The position numbers and the translations under genes are program-made. Positions 1 to 6,060 of a stretch of 9,112 bases of DNA are shown in pieces (position 1 is the first letter of the stretch; each line of letters starts with the position of its first letter). The notes under the pieces were generated by a model. That model was not told where the DNA came from. It was given only the letters and a program-made list of their open reading frames with translations, and ran no database searches. Origin of the DNA: Lachnospiraceae bacterium (lineage in GTDB: Bacteria; Bacillota; Clostridia; Lachnospirales; Lachnospiraceae); assembly GCA_024691145.1 (NCBI GenBank), contig JAILNW010000186.1, forward strand, positions 1 through 9,112. The letters run 5' to 3'.

Positions 1-40
1 TTTTCTGCTTCTTTTTAATGCCATATAACTTGCTACAAAT

Positions 41-74
41 CTTAAAAGGAGTGGCTTATGCCACTCCTTTTAAG
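41..74. terminator. Bidirectional intrinsic terminator after rsgI
   Basis: A perfect 15-bp inverted repeat (41-55 with 60-74) closes a 4-base loop. The GC-rich core GGAGTGGC/GCCACTCC is flanked by AAAA on one side and TTTT on the other, so on either strand the hairpin core runs into a short U tract. It lies 46 bases beyond the rsgI stop codon and probably ends the sigI-rsgI transcript. Its symmetry would also stop a plus-strand transcript arriving from the left. The U tract is only four bases before AAG, so efficiency may be moderate. Confidence 0.8.
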
Positions 75-119
75 GAAAACAAATAAAAAATATGAATTAA
101 GAATACTCTTATTATCTTG

Positions 120-842
120 TTAATGAATGGACTTCTTTACCTTCTTTTCAAGGTTGTCCTTTTTCTTTCCAGTTGCTGAATATGATATATCCTTATCACC
201 ATTCTTATTAATATCCTGAACAATATCGCCTATAACCTCATCAATGTTCTTTCCTATCCACTTTGATGAATTCTCTGGCTCCACTGGTTCTTCTGGTTTT
301 ACAGCTTCCTCTTTAATTTCAGTATCTGCATTATCTGTATTATTCTCATTAGGTTCCGCTGGTTTTTCTTTTTCTTCCAAAGGCTTTAAATCTTTCTTCT
401 CTTCTGGCTTCTCAGCAGGTTCTTTGTCCTTCTTATCAGGCTTAATATCTCCATCCTTGTCAAACTTCCTGATTTTTACGTTTGTAATCTCATCCTTATC
501 ATTAAGTTCAAGCTCTACGCCATAATCTCCTTCAATATACAGACAGGAATCAGCATTAGCTGTAGTTGACTTAGATATATCAACATAAACAACTACAAAT
601 ACTATAATAAGCACTGCTGCCACATATAATTCTTTTCTTGAAAATAAACCATATTTTTGAAAAAATGTATGTTCCTTCTTCTTATTGCCTAAAATATCCT
701 CTTCTAATACAAATATTGTCTGTCCCTTTTCGATGCCTGCTTTCTTCTTGATTTTTAAAAATTCCCCATTGTTATCTAAAGCAATTGCATAGTTCTTCTT
801 GATATCCATAACAACTGCTTTTCTTAATCCGTAACGATTCAT
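120..842 (-). CDS. rsgI: RsgI-type transmembrane anti-sigma-I factor (atypical extracytoplasmic domain)
   Basis: This 240-residue protein probably holds SigI at the membrane. Residues about 5-50 match the RsgI N-terminal sigma-binding fold (RKAVVMDIKKNYAIALDNNG, then a KxGIEKGQ turn). A single membrane helix spans about 72-88. Outside follow a short beta segment (102-114, YIEGDYGVELELN), a Glu/Pro/Lys-rich linker (about 133-192) and a terminal helix-strand-helix (about 195-240) resembling the end of the RsgI extracytoplasmic domain. In the family the beta segment usually reads D-x-N-P-S-x-E-L, and the Asn-Pro bond is the reported autocleavage site. Here it reads D-Y-G-V-E-L, two residues shorter and without NP. 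No carbohydrate-binding or other sensor module is attached, unlike clostridial RsgI proteins of cellulose degraders. The ATG overlaps the sigI stop as ATGA, which implies translational coupling. RsgI identity rests on the N-terminal domain plus the sigI neighbour. Confidence 0.85.
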   Translation of the reverse strand: MNRYGLRKAVVMDIKKNYAIALDNNGEFLKIKKKAGIEKGQTIFVLEEDILGNKKKEHTFFQKYGLFSRKELYVAAVLIIVFVVVYVDISKSTTANADSCLYIEGDYGVELELNDKDEITNVKIRKFDKDGDIKPDKKDKEPAEKPEEKKDLKPLEEKEKPAEPNENNTDNADTEIKEEAVKPEEPVEPENSSKWIGKNIDEVIGDIVQDINKNGDKDISYSATGKKKDNLEKKVKKSIH

Positions 843-1528
843 CTAATCACCGCCTGTTTAATCCATCTTGATAGTGCTCCAAGATTGTTATGATAAATAA
901 TAACAACTGTCAAAATGAAACTTTTGTTGCGTTTTAAAAACTTCTCTGTCACGTTATATCTTAAGCTCGTCTCCTTAATAGGAAGTTTTTTCTTTCTTTC
1001 AATCACCTCGATCATATAATCGTCCTTACTTATCTTCCCTGCAAGTTCAACACAGTTCTTTCTTGTGTCAATATGCTTTGGAGAAGACTCCGACAATTCC
1101 TCAAAGGTTATCCCATAATTTAAAAGCTCTCTATTCAAAGTTTCTATCTCATCCTGAAGTATATTATAATTACTCTTATCATGTTTGTCTTCCCATATAA
1201 GACCTACATTCTTGGCATAAAGGTCCCCTTCCTTCGAAAGCATGTCTTCAAGAGATTCACTGTTATTCTTAGATTCCTTAGAAAGATAAGTCTTTAACCT
1301 GCTCTCCATAACAAGCTTTGCAAATGCGAAGAAATTACCTCTGTCACTTTCGTATCTCTTTGCAGCTTCCGCAAATGCTAATAATGCAACACTAAGTGTT
1401 TCATCATTCTCCAGCGAAACATATCTGTTAGTGACACCACTTACAGTTTTTATAATAAACCCCATGTTTTTTTGTATCAATTCATCTATATTATCTAGTT
1501 CTAAGCTACACGTACTGTTTTGTTCCAA
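839..1528 (-). CDS. sigI: RNA polymerase sigma factor SigI
   Basis: This 229-residue alternative sigma factor of the SigI family recruits RNA polymerase to its own promoter class. Members respond to heat or envelope stress in Bacillus and to polysaccharides in cellulolytic clostridia. Residues about 15-85 form sigma region 2, with the family pattern ENDETLSVALLAFAEAAKRY and RGNFFAFAKLVMESRLKTYL. The C-terminal SigI domain (about 125-215) carries the hallmark YGITFEELSESSPKHIDTR and a K-x-L-P-I-K-E helix followed by a basic LKRNKSFIL segment. The start is TTG at 1528, chosen because GGAGGTG lies 5 bases upstream and the encoded N-terminus fits. Length is close to the roughly 250-residue Bacillus protein. 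rsgI follows with a 4-base overlap, the usual arrangement for this pair. The inducing signal cannot be read from the sequence. Confidence 0.93.
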   Translation of the reverse strand: MEQNSTCSLELDNIDELIQKNMGFIIKTVSGVTNRYVSLENDETLSVALLAFAEAAKRYESDRGNFFAFAKLVMESRLKTYLSKESKNNSESLEDMLSKEGDLYAKNVGLIWEDKHDKSNYNILQDEIETLNRELLNYGITFEELSESSPKHIDTRKNCVELAGKISKDDYMIEVIERKKKLPIKETSLRYNVTEKFLKRNKSFILTVVIIYHNNLGALSRWIKQAVIR

Positions 1529-1533
1529 GCTTG

Positions 1534-1540
1534 CACCTCC
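1534..1540 (-). promoter_or_regulatory. Ribosome binding site deciding the sigI TTG start
   Basis: On the minus strand GGAGGTG stands 5 bases before TTG at 1528. There is no in-frame ATG near the N-terminus that would keep sigma region 2 and also have a Shine-Dalgarno site, so TTG is taken as the start. Confidence 0.75.
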
Positions 1541-1565
1541 TAAGTAACCACATTCCCTATATACT

Positions 1566-1594
1566 ATGATATATCTAAATTATTCTGCTTGCAA
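1566..1594 (-). promoter_or_regulatory. Candidate SigA-type promoter for sigI-rsgI
   Basis: Reading the minus strand, TTGCAA (1594-1589; 4 of 6 matches to TTGACA) and TATCAT (1571-1566; 5 of 6 to TATAAT) are separated by 17 bases, and lie about 40 bases before the sigI start. I saw no C-rich -35 paired with a CGAA-like -10, the form expected of a SigI-dependent autoregulated promoter. The evidence is by motif only. Confidence 0.45.
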
Positions 1595-1638
1595 GTACGG
1601 TTTTGCAGTTACATAGAATCCTTCTCATTATAAAATAC

Positions 1639-1664
1639 AAGTCCCTAATCATTTTTAGGGACTT
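1639..1664 (-). terminator. Terminator hairpin overlapping the end of the VTT-protein gene
   Basis: A perfect 10-bp inverted repeat (1639-1648 with 1655-1664, AAGTCCCTAA/TTAGGGACTT, 6-base loop) contains the stop codon and the last codons of the upstream gene. On the minus strand the stem is followed by TTGTATTTTATAA, a loose U tract. On the plus strand it is followed by a run of T and looks more canonical, although no plus-strand gene precedes it. It probably ends the long suf-to-VTT operon and separates it from sigI. Confidence 0.6.
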
Positions 1665-2325
1665 TTTTGTCATTAATTTTTCCTCTGATTTTATATGCTA
1701 AAACCGTCATTGTAACTTTTACCATAATAATCAGCCAGAACTGCCAGCAGTAAGGCTTTAGAATATATTCTCCAAGAGTGGACATCAGTATAATATTAAC
1801 ACTTGCTGCAAGAATGCTTCCACTAAGATACTCTAAAAACCCCGACTCACTTGCACCAAAATACAGACTTCCTATATCATATGGTATTACCGATACAATT
1901 CTGAATAAAAATGCAACAAAGAATACATTATTATTCTGAAGATTTTCAATCTTTTCAATAATCTCATACTTTTCTTTAATCCAGTTAATAAGCCTGTGTC
2001 CAATAAGCCTTCCCACAAAGTATATCGCTGAAAACTCAATCAGTGTTCCTGTTATACTAACAAAATAACATAATGGTATTCCAAATATAATACCCGATGC
2101 CATACTAAGTACTGGTGTAGGGAAAACTATCAAAAAGCCTTTAACAAAATAAACACCAAGAAAAGTCAATATAGCCAGTGCCCTGTTCTCCGGCATAAGT
2201 TTTACAAGGAAGTCAGTATTTAAACTATCCTTATATTTATAGCAAATCCCTACATATAGTCCCATAACAATAATCAGAATAAAGGCAATTAACACCACCT
2301 TGATTTTCTTACTGTTTTCTTTCAT
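1645..2325 (-). CDS. TVP38/TMEM64 (VTT / SNARE-associated) family membrane protein
   Basis: This 226-residue integral membrane protein of the VTT/DedA-like superfamily has bacterial members of largely unsettled function; lipid handling or small-molecule transport has been proposed. A first helix spans about 9-28. The VTT core begins with FPTPVLSMASGIIFG (68-82), followed by a long helix ending in YFVGRLIG (102-109), an amphipathic loop (about 112-132) and the second signature FRIVSVIPYDIGSLYFGAS (141-159), which includes the family's conserved Arg and Pro residues of the re-entrant region. Two more helices occupy about 165-187 and 195-212, and the tail is basic. The ATG at 2325 has AAAGGG 7 bases upstream. 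It is the last gene of the operon, 34 bases after the DUF1858 gene. The family call is secure; the substrate is unknown. Confidence 0.88.
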   Translation of the reverse strand: MKENSKKIKVVLIAFILIIVMGLYVGICYKYKDSLNTDFLVKLMPENRALAILTFLGVYFVKGFLIVFPTPVLSMASGIIFGIPLCYFVSITGTLIEFSAIYFVGRLIGHRLINWIKEKYEIIEKIENLQNNNVFFVAFLFRIVSVIPYDIGSLYFGASESGFLEYLSGSILAASVNIILMSTLGEYILKPYCWQFWLIIMVKVTMTVLAYKIRGKINDKKVPKND

Positions 2326-2359
2326 ATATATACCCTTTCATACAACTCAAGCTACTTTA

Positions 2360-2563
2360 TCACATGGTATCTAAAAATCCGCAAATATCTTCCACTAAAT
2401 CATCAACGTCCATACCATGAACCTCTGCTGCCTGCTCTAATGTTTCATTTCTTGCAGACATACAGCCAACACAGTTAAGACCCATTCCGCTTAAGATACC
2501 TCCTATTTCAGGATTAATTCTTAATAATTCTCCTATGGTTGTATCTTTATTAATTCTTACCAT
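2360..2563 (-). CDS. DUF1858 / hybrid-cluster-associated redox disulfide domain protein (67 residues)
   Basis: This small cytosolic protein consists of one DUF1858 domain, also described as the hybrid-cluster-associated redox disulfide domain. The pattern is typical: D-TTIGELLRINPEI, then a turn MGLNCVGCMS with the paired cysteines C31 and C34, then the helix TLEQAAEVHGMD. A third cysteine is at 61. The CxxC pair suggests redox or metal chemistry, possibly linked to nitrogen-oxide or iron-sulfur metabolism in relatives, but no reaction is established. I place the start at ATG 2563, not at an in-frame TTG at 2575, because that TTG overlaps the GGAGG that serves the ATG. It lies 21 bases after the aminopeptidase gene and 34 before the VTT gene. 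The suf genes in the same transcription unit make an Fe-S-related role plausible but unproven. Confidence 0.9.
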   Translation of the reverse strand: MVRINKDTTIGELLRINPEIGGILSGMGLNCVGCMSARNETLEQAAEVHGMDVDDLVEDICGFLDTM

Positions 2564-2568
2564 ATTAT

Positions 2569-2573
2569 CCTCC
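2569..2573 (-). promoter_or_regulatory. Ribosome binding site deciding the DUF1858 gene start
   Basis: Minus-strand GGAGG followed by 5 bases and ATG at 2563. An upstream TTG (2575-2573) would put the Shine-Dalgarno site inside the coding sequence and has no comparable site of its own, so the longer 71-residue version is disfavoured. Confidence 0.8.
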
Positions 2574-2584
2574 AAATTAACTTA

Positions 2585-3985
2585 TCAATTCATATATTTC
2601 AAAAATGCCACATAACCTTTATAAGCTTCGTAAACATCGGCTTTACTTGTAAGTTCCCAAGGAGCATGCATACTCATAACAGCAACACCACTGTCAATTA
2701 CCTGCATTCCATAATTAGCCATAATATAAGCGATAGTTCCGCCACCACCTATATCAACCTTTCCAAGTTCAGCAAACTGGTAATTTACCTCGCCCTTCTC
2801 CATTACATCTCTAAGCTTTCCAATATATTCTGCATTGGCATCATTAGAACCGCTCTTTCCTCTGCTTCCAGTAAACTTGCTATATACAAGCCCCTTTCCA
2901 AGATAAGATGCACTTCTCTTTTCAAATGCATCTGCATAAAGAGGATCATAAGCTGCATTTACATCTGATGAAAGCATAGTAGAATTCTGAAGAGTTCTTC
3001 TTACCTTAAGTTCTGATTCACCCTCAAGAAGAGCCACAATCTCAGCAACAGTATTTTCAAAAAATCTTGAATGCATGCCTGTTGCACCAACACTTCCAAT
3101 TTCCTCTTTATCAACAAGAAGACAGCAGGAAGTTCTTGAAACCTTATCACACTCAAGCATGGCAAGAAGTGATGTATAAGCACAAACTCTGTCATCCTGT
3201 CCATAAGAAAGAATCATACTTCTGTCTATACCACAGTCCCTTGCCTTACCTGCAGGAACAATCTCAAGCTCAGCAGACATAAAGTCTTCCTCTTCCATTT
3301 CATAATAATCCTTTAAAATCTTAAGAACATTCGCCTTAACAGTTTTCTTTTCTTTTTCATCTAATGTTTCATCTTCCTCAATTGGTCTGCTGCCAAAAAG
3401 AAGGTCAAGATTTTCTCCTTCAACAACAACATTTGCCTTCTTCTCAAGCTGCTTTCCTGACAAATGAATCAACAAATCAGTTATAACAAATACAGGGTCA
3501 CTGTCTCTTTCTCCTATAGATACTTCTTTAACAGTTCCGTCCTTCTTAACAACAACACCATGAAGTGCAAGAGGAAGTGTAACCCACTGGTACTTCTTAA
3601 TTCCGCCATAATAATGAGTATCAAGATAAGCAAGCTCTGCACTTTCATACAAAGGATTCTGCTTAACATCAATACGAGGCGAATCAATATGTGCCCCTAA
3701 TATATTCATACCATTTGATAATGGTTCTGTACCGATATTAAAAAGAGCAATCATCTTATTCATGCATACAGCATAAACCTTATCTCCTGCTGCCAAAGGA
3801 ATACCGCCATCTATATACTCTCTTATATCCTTGTAACCCTTTTCCTTAGACTGTCCAACTATATACTGGATACATTCTCTTTCAGTTTTACACTTAGTTA
3901 AAAAATCCTTGTAAGACTCTGAAGTAAGTTCTAACTTCTCTAAATCTTCATCATCATAAGTAGTCCATGCATTTTTTCTTTCCAT
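2585..3985 (-). CDS. apeA: M18 family zinc aminopeptidase (aminopeptidase I type)
   Basis: This 466-residue cytosolic metallopeptidase removes N-terminal residues from peptides, and M18 enzymes form large tetrahedral complexes. Family landmarks are all present: GAHIDSPRID with a zinc histidine (H99), HYYGGIKKYQW (124-134), YGQDDR with the bridging aspartate (D264), DKEEIGSVGATG with the catalytic/zinc glutamates (E294, E295), SSDVNAAYDP with a zinc aspartate (D341), GSRGKSGSNDANAEY (373-387), and the C-terminal zinc histidine in MSMHAPWE (H440). Nothing essential is missing and the length is normal. The ATG at 3985 has AAGGAG 9 bases upstream. It follows the EamA transporter gene by 18 bases and precedes the DUF1858 gene by 21. 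It is probably a peptide-salvage enzyme; its metabolic link to the suf genes of the same unit is unclear. The symbol is the one commonly given to clostridial M18 aminopeptidase 1. Confidence 0.95.
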   Translation of the reverse strand: MERKNAWTTYDDEDLEKLELTSESYKDFLTKCKTERECIQYIVGQSKEKGYKDIREYIDGGIPLAAGDKVYAVCMNKMIALFNIGTEPLSNGMNILGAHIDSPRIDVKQNPLYESAELAYLDTHYYGGIKKYQWVTLPLALHGVVVKKDGTVKEVSIGERDSDPVFVITDLLIHLSGKQLEKKANVVVEGENLDLLFGSRPIEEDETLDEKEKKTVKANVLKILKDYYEMEEEDFMSAELEIVPAGKARDCGIDRSMILSYGQDDRVCAYTSLLAMLECDKVSRTSCCLLVDKEEIGSVGATGMHSRFFENTVAEIVALLEGESELKVRRTLQNSTMLSSDVNAAYDPLYADAFEKRSASYLGKGLVYSKFTGSRGKSGSNDANAEYIGKLRDVMEKGEVNYQFAELGKVDIGGGGTIAYIMANYGMQVIDSGVAVMSMHAPWELTSKADVYEAYKGYVAFLKYMN

Positions 3986-4003
3986 AAATCAAGTCTCCTT
4001 TTC

Positions 4004-4876
4004 CTAATTCTCTGAATGATTAAGCATATATTTCCATCTTGCAACTGCTGTAACTATAATAATTATATAACCAATAATACTGTATCTGTCAGGCAGCTGG
4101 TCTAAGAATAAAGCTCCCAGAATAGCTGCAAATAGTATCTGTGAAAAGTCAAATACTGATATTTCCTTTGCCGGCACCTTCGTATATGCTGCTGTTATGC
4201 TGATTTGTGCAAGTGCTGCACTGCATCCAGCCATAATTAACATAGTCAGCTGATATTTCGACATAGGTGAGTAATTAAATAATAAGTAAGGTAAAACCAG
4301 TGTGCAGGAACATGTAGAAAAGAATAGAACTATTATAGGTCCCTTAACACCAGATAATCCAACCTTTCTTAAAAATGTATATGCAGTTCCTGCCATCATA
4401 CCACCTAAAAGTCCCATAAATGCTGGAAAGGATCTGAAATCAAATGTAGGCTTTATAACAAATAATGCTCCAAGAAAAGCTATTATTAGAAATATCCAGT
4501 CTGATTTATTAGCCTTTTCCTTCAGTATAAACATGGACAATATAACCGCATAAAATGGTGACAGCTTGTTAAGCAATGATGCATCTGAAATATTAATATG
4601 GTCAACTGCATAAAAGTTACAAAGTATGCCAAGTGTACCAAAAACCGAACGCATAAATAAATCAAATACGTTGGTTTTTGTAAGTTTTGTTTTTTCCTTT
4701 GTTCTTATAACCATTATAAATGCTATTACAGCAGCAACTATATTTCTGAAAAAGCTCTTCTGTACAAATGGAACATCTCCAGCCAGCTTTACAAACATAT
4801 TCATAGCTGCGAAAAAGAAAGCTGCGGATAACACCCACAATATTCCCTGTGTTTTATTACTAATGGTTTTTCCCAA
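4004..4876 (-). CDS. EamA/DMT superfamily transporter
   Basis: This 290-residue polytopic membrane protein has about ten helices in two repeated EamA halves (roughly 10-140 and 150-283). The first half ends in the characteristic helix-4/5 pattern ISDASLLNKLSPFYAVILSM followed by LKEKANKSDW, and the second repeats it with EISVFDFSQILFAAILGALFLDQ followed by YSIIGY. Drug/metabolite transporters of this kind export or exchange metabolites such as amino acids, but the substrate cannot be told from sequence. The likely start is TTG at 4876 with GGGGA 5 bases upstream; no ATG lies before the first helix. It begins 16 bases after the 75-residue unknown gene and is followed by the M18 gene after 18 bases. 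Export of amino acids released by the peptidase is one possible link, inference only. Confidence 0.9.
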   Translation of the reverse strand: MGKTISNKTQGILWVLSAAFFFAAMNMFVKLAGDVPFVQKSFFRNIVAAVIAFIMVIRTKEKTKLTKTNVFDLFMRSVFGTLGILCNFYAVDHINISDASLLNKLSPFYAVILSMFILKEKANKSDWIFLIIAFLGALFVIKPTFDFRSFPAFMGLLGGMMAGTAYTFLRKVGLSGVKGPIIVLFFSTCSCTLVLPYLLFNYSPMSKYQLTMLIMAGCSAALAQISITAAYTKVPAKEISVFDFSQILFAAILGALFLDQLPDRYSIIGYIIIIVTAVARWKYMLNHSEN

Positions 4877-4892
4877 TTTAATCCCCTGATTT

Positions 4893-5120
4893 CTATTTTA
4901 TATTCTTCAATACTTCAAACAGTTCCAAATCCGAAGGAGTTACTTTAAGATTTGTATCAACAACCTTTCCATCTGGATAGGTAAATGATATAGAAACTAT
5001 AGTATCAACAGGCACTCCTTTAGTCTTTACTGCATTAAGAAACAGTGGGAACTTTGGATGATTGTAAGTAAATGTTTCCCATGCACTTTTTATCTTCATT
5101 ATAGCACCCATGTTCATCAT
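4893..5120 (-). CDS. Small protein of unknown function in the suf operon (75 residues)
   Basis: I do not recognise a named family. The protein is soluble in character: an N-terminal helix (about 9-20, KIKSAWETFTYN), a motif HPKFPLFLNAV, a predicted beta hairpin (about 38-60, TIVSISFTYPDGKVVDTNLKV) and a short acidic C-terminal helix beginning TPSDLELFEVL. It has no cysteine, so it is not itself a cluster-binding protein. ATG at 5120 is chosen because GGAGG sits 9 bases upstream; a further ATG follows directly and others lie at residues 4 and 8, the last being where the regular fold begins. It starts 16 bases after sufB and ends 16 bases before the EamA gene. That spacing, a good ribosome site and codon-like composition support a real gene, co-expressed with the Fe-S genes. 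Confidence 0.8.
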   Translation of the reverse strand: MMNMGAIMKIKSAWETFTYNHPKFPLFLNAVKTKGVPVDTIVSISFTYPDGKVVDTNLKVTPSDLELFEVLKNIK

Positions 5121-5136
5121 AATATTCGTCCTCCAA

Positions 5137-6060
5137 TTATCTTAAGAATCCGTTAATTATCTGTTCTTCTGCTTCATGTTCTGTAAGACCTAAAGACATA
5201 AGCTTAATAAGCTGGTCTCCTGCTATCTTTCCAATGGCAGCTTCATGAATAAGTGCTGCATCAATATTCTTGGCATCAAGCTTAGGAATAGCCACAACAT
5301 GTGCTTTATCCATAATAATGGCATCACACTCGGCATGACCATTACACTTATTATTACCAACAATACTCGCTTCAAATATCTGTTCTGAAGTATCCTTTGC
5401 AACTGAACGTGATATTACATCTGTGCTTGAATCTTCTCCATTAAGTTCTACTGTGTAAATACTTGTTGCACTCTGGTTTCCATGAGTCATAAGTCTCTCA
5501 TGAACAATAAGTGTTGCTCCCTTTTCAAGTTCTGCCTTTGTTTCTCTTATTGTAGAATCAACACCCTTAATCTGTACCATCTCCATATCAACATAACTGT
5601 TCTCTTTTTGGTACACCTCTGTAACAGGGTTAAGAATTCTCTTTCCTTCTCCCTCTCCTGAACCATAGTGCTTTTCTACATATCTTACTTTTGAATTCTT
5701 TCCTACAAAAAATCTGTGTATACCATCATGTTCTGAATCCTTGCTTCCACTGTTATGAATACCGCAGCCTGCAACAATGGTAACGTCACAGTTATCTCCT
5801 ATATAAAAGTCATTATATACCATCTCTTTAATGCCACTCTGGCTAAGTACTACAGGTATATGCACACTTTCGTTCTTTGTTCCGTCTTTTATCTTTATAT
5901 CTATTCCGCTTTTTCCATCTGTTTTTGTAACAATGTCTATATTGGCTGTTGTATTACGTGAAGCCATCTCTCCATTTGCACGGATATTATAAGCTCCCGC
6001 TGGAACCTCATGAAGATCAGCAACCTCTTCTAATAATTGTTTTTGTATTACATCTAACAT
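5137..6060 (-). CDS. sufB: SufB/SufD family Fe-S cluster assembly protein (short, SmsB-like)
   Basis: This 307-residue scaffold partner of the SufC ATPase is clearly shorter than enterobacterial SufB (about 495) or SufD (about 420). The parallel beta-helix core runs through most of the chain. The C-terminal signature is intact: ECDAIIMDKAHVVAIP (244-259), IHEAAIGKIAGDQL (271-284) with the His-Glu pair H272-E273 matching the functional HE of SufB, then GLTEHEA and INGFL. At the position where E. coli SufB has its catalytic cysteine (C405), my by-eye alignment gives alanine (A253); C239 and C245 lie nearby. The size and pattern fit the minimal two-component SMS system of archaea and anaerobic bacteria better than full SUF. 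The ATG lies 7 bases inside the end of sufC with GGAGGG 9 bases upstream, so the two are translationally coupled. No sufS, sufU or sufE lies nearby. Confidence 0.92.
   Translation of the reverse strand: MLDVIQKQLLEEVADLHEVPAGAYNIRANGEMASRNTTANIDIVTKTDGKSGIDIKIKDGTKNESVHIPVVLSQSGIKEMVYNDFYIGDNCDVTIVAGCGIHNSGSKDSEHDGIHRFFVGKNSKVRYVEKHYGSGEGEGKRILNPVTEVYQKENSYVDMEMVQIKGVDSTIRETKAELEKGATLIVHERLMTHGNQSATSIYTVELNGEDSSTDVISRSVAKDTSEQIFEASIVGNNKCNGHAECDAIIMDKAHVVAIPKLDAKNIDAALIHEAAIGKIAGDQLIKLMSLGLTEHEAEEQIINGFLR

Noticed and set aside
1..24. Possible gene ends at the left edge: a plus-strand frame ending TAA at 16-18, or a minus-strand ATG at 24 reading MALKRSRK out of the window.
   Set aside because: Only 5-8 codons are visible; the minus ATG has no good ribosome site, and neither frame can be supported.
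244..525. Plus-strand Ser/Phe-rich 93-codon frame.
   Set aside because: It is the antisense shadow of the Glu/Pro/Lys linker of rsgI; low-complexity coding sequence yields such open frames, and there is no ribosome site.
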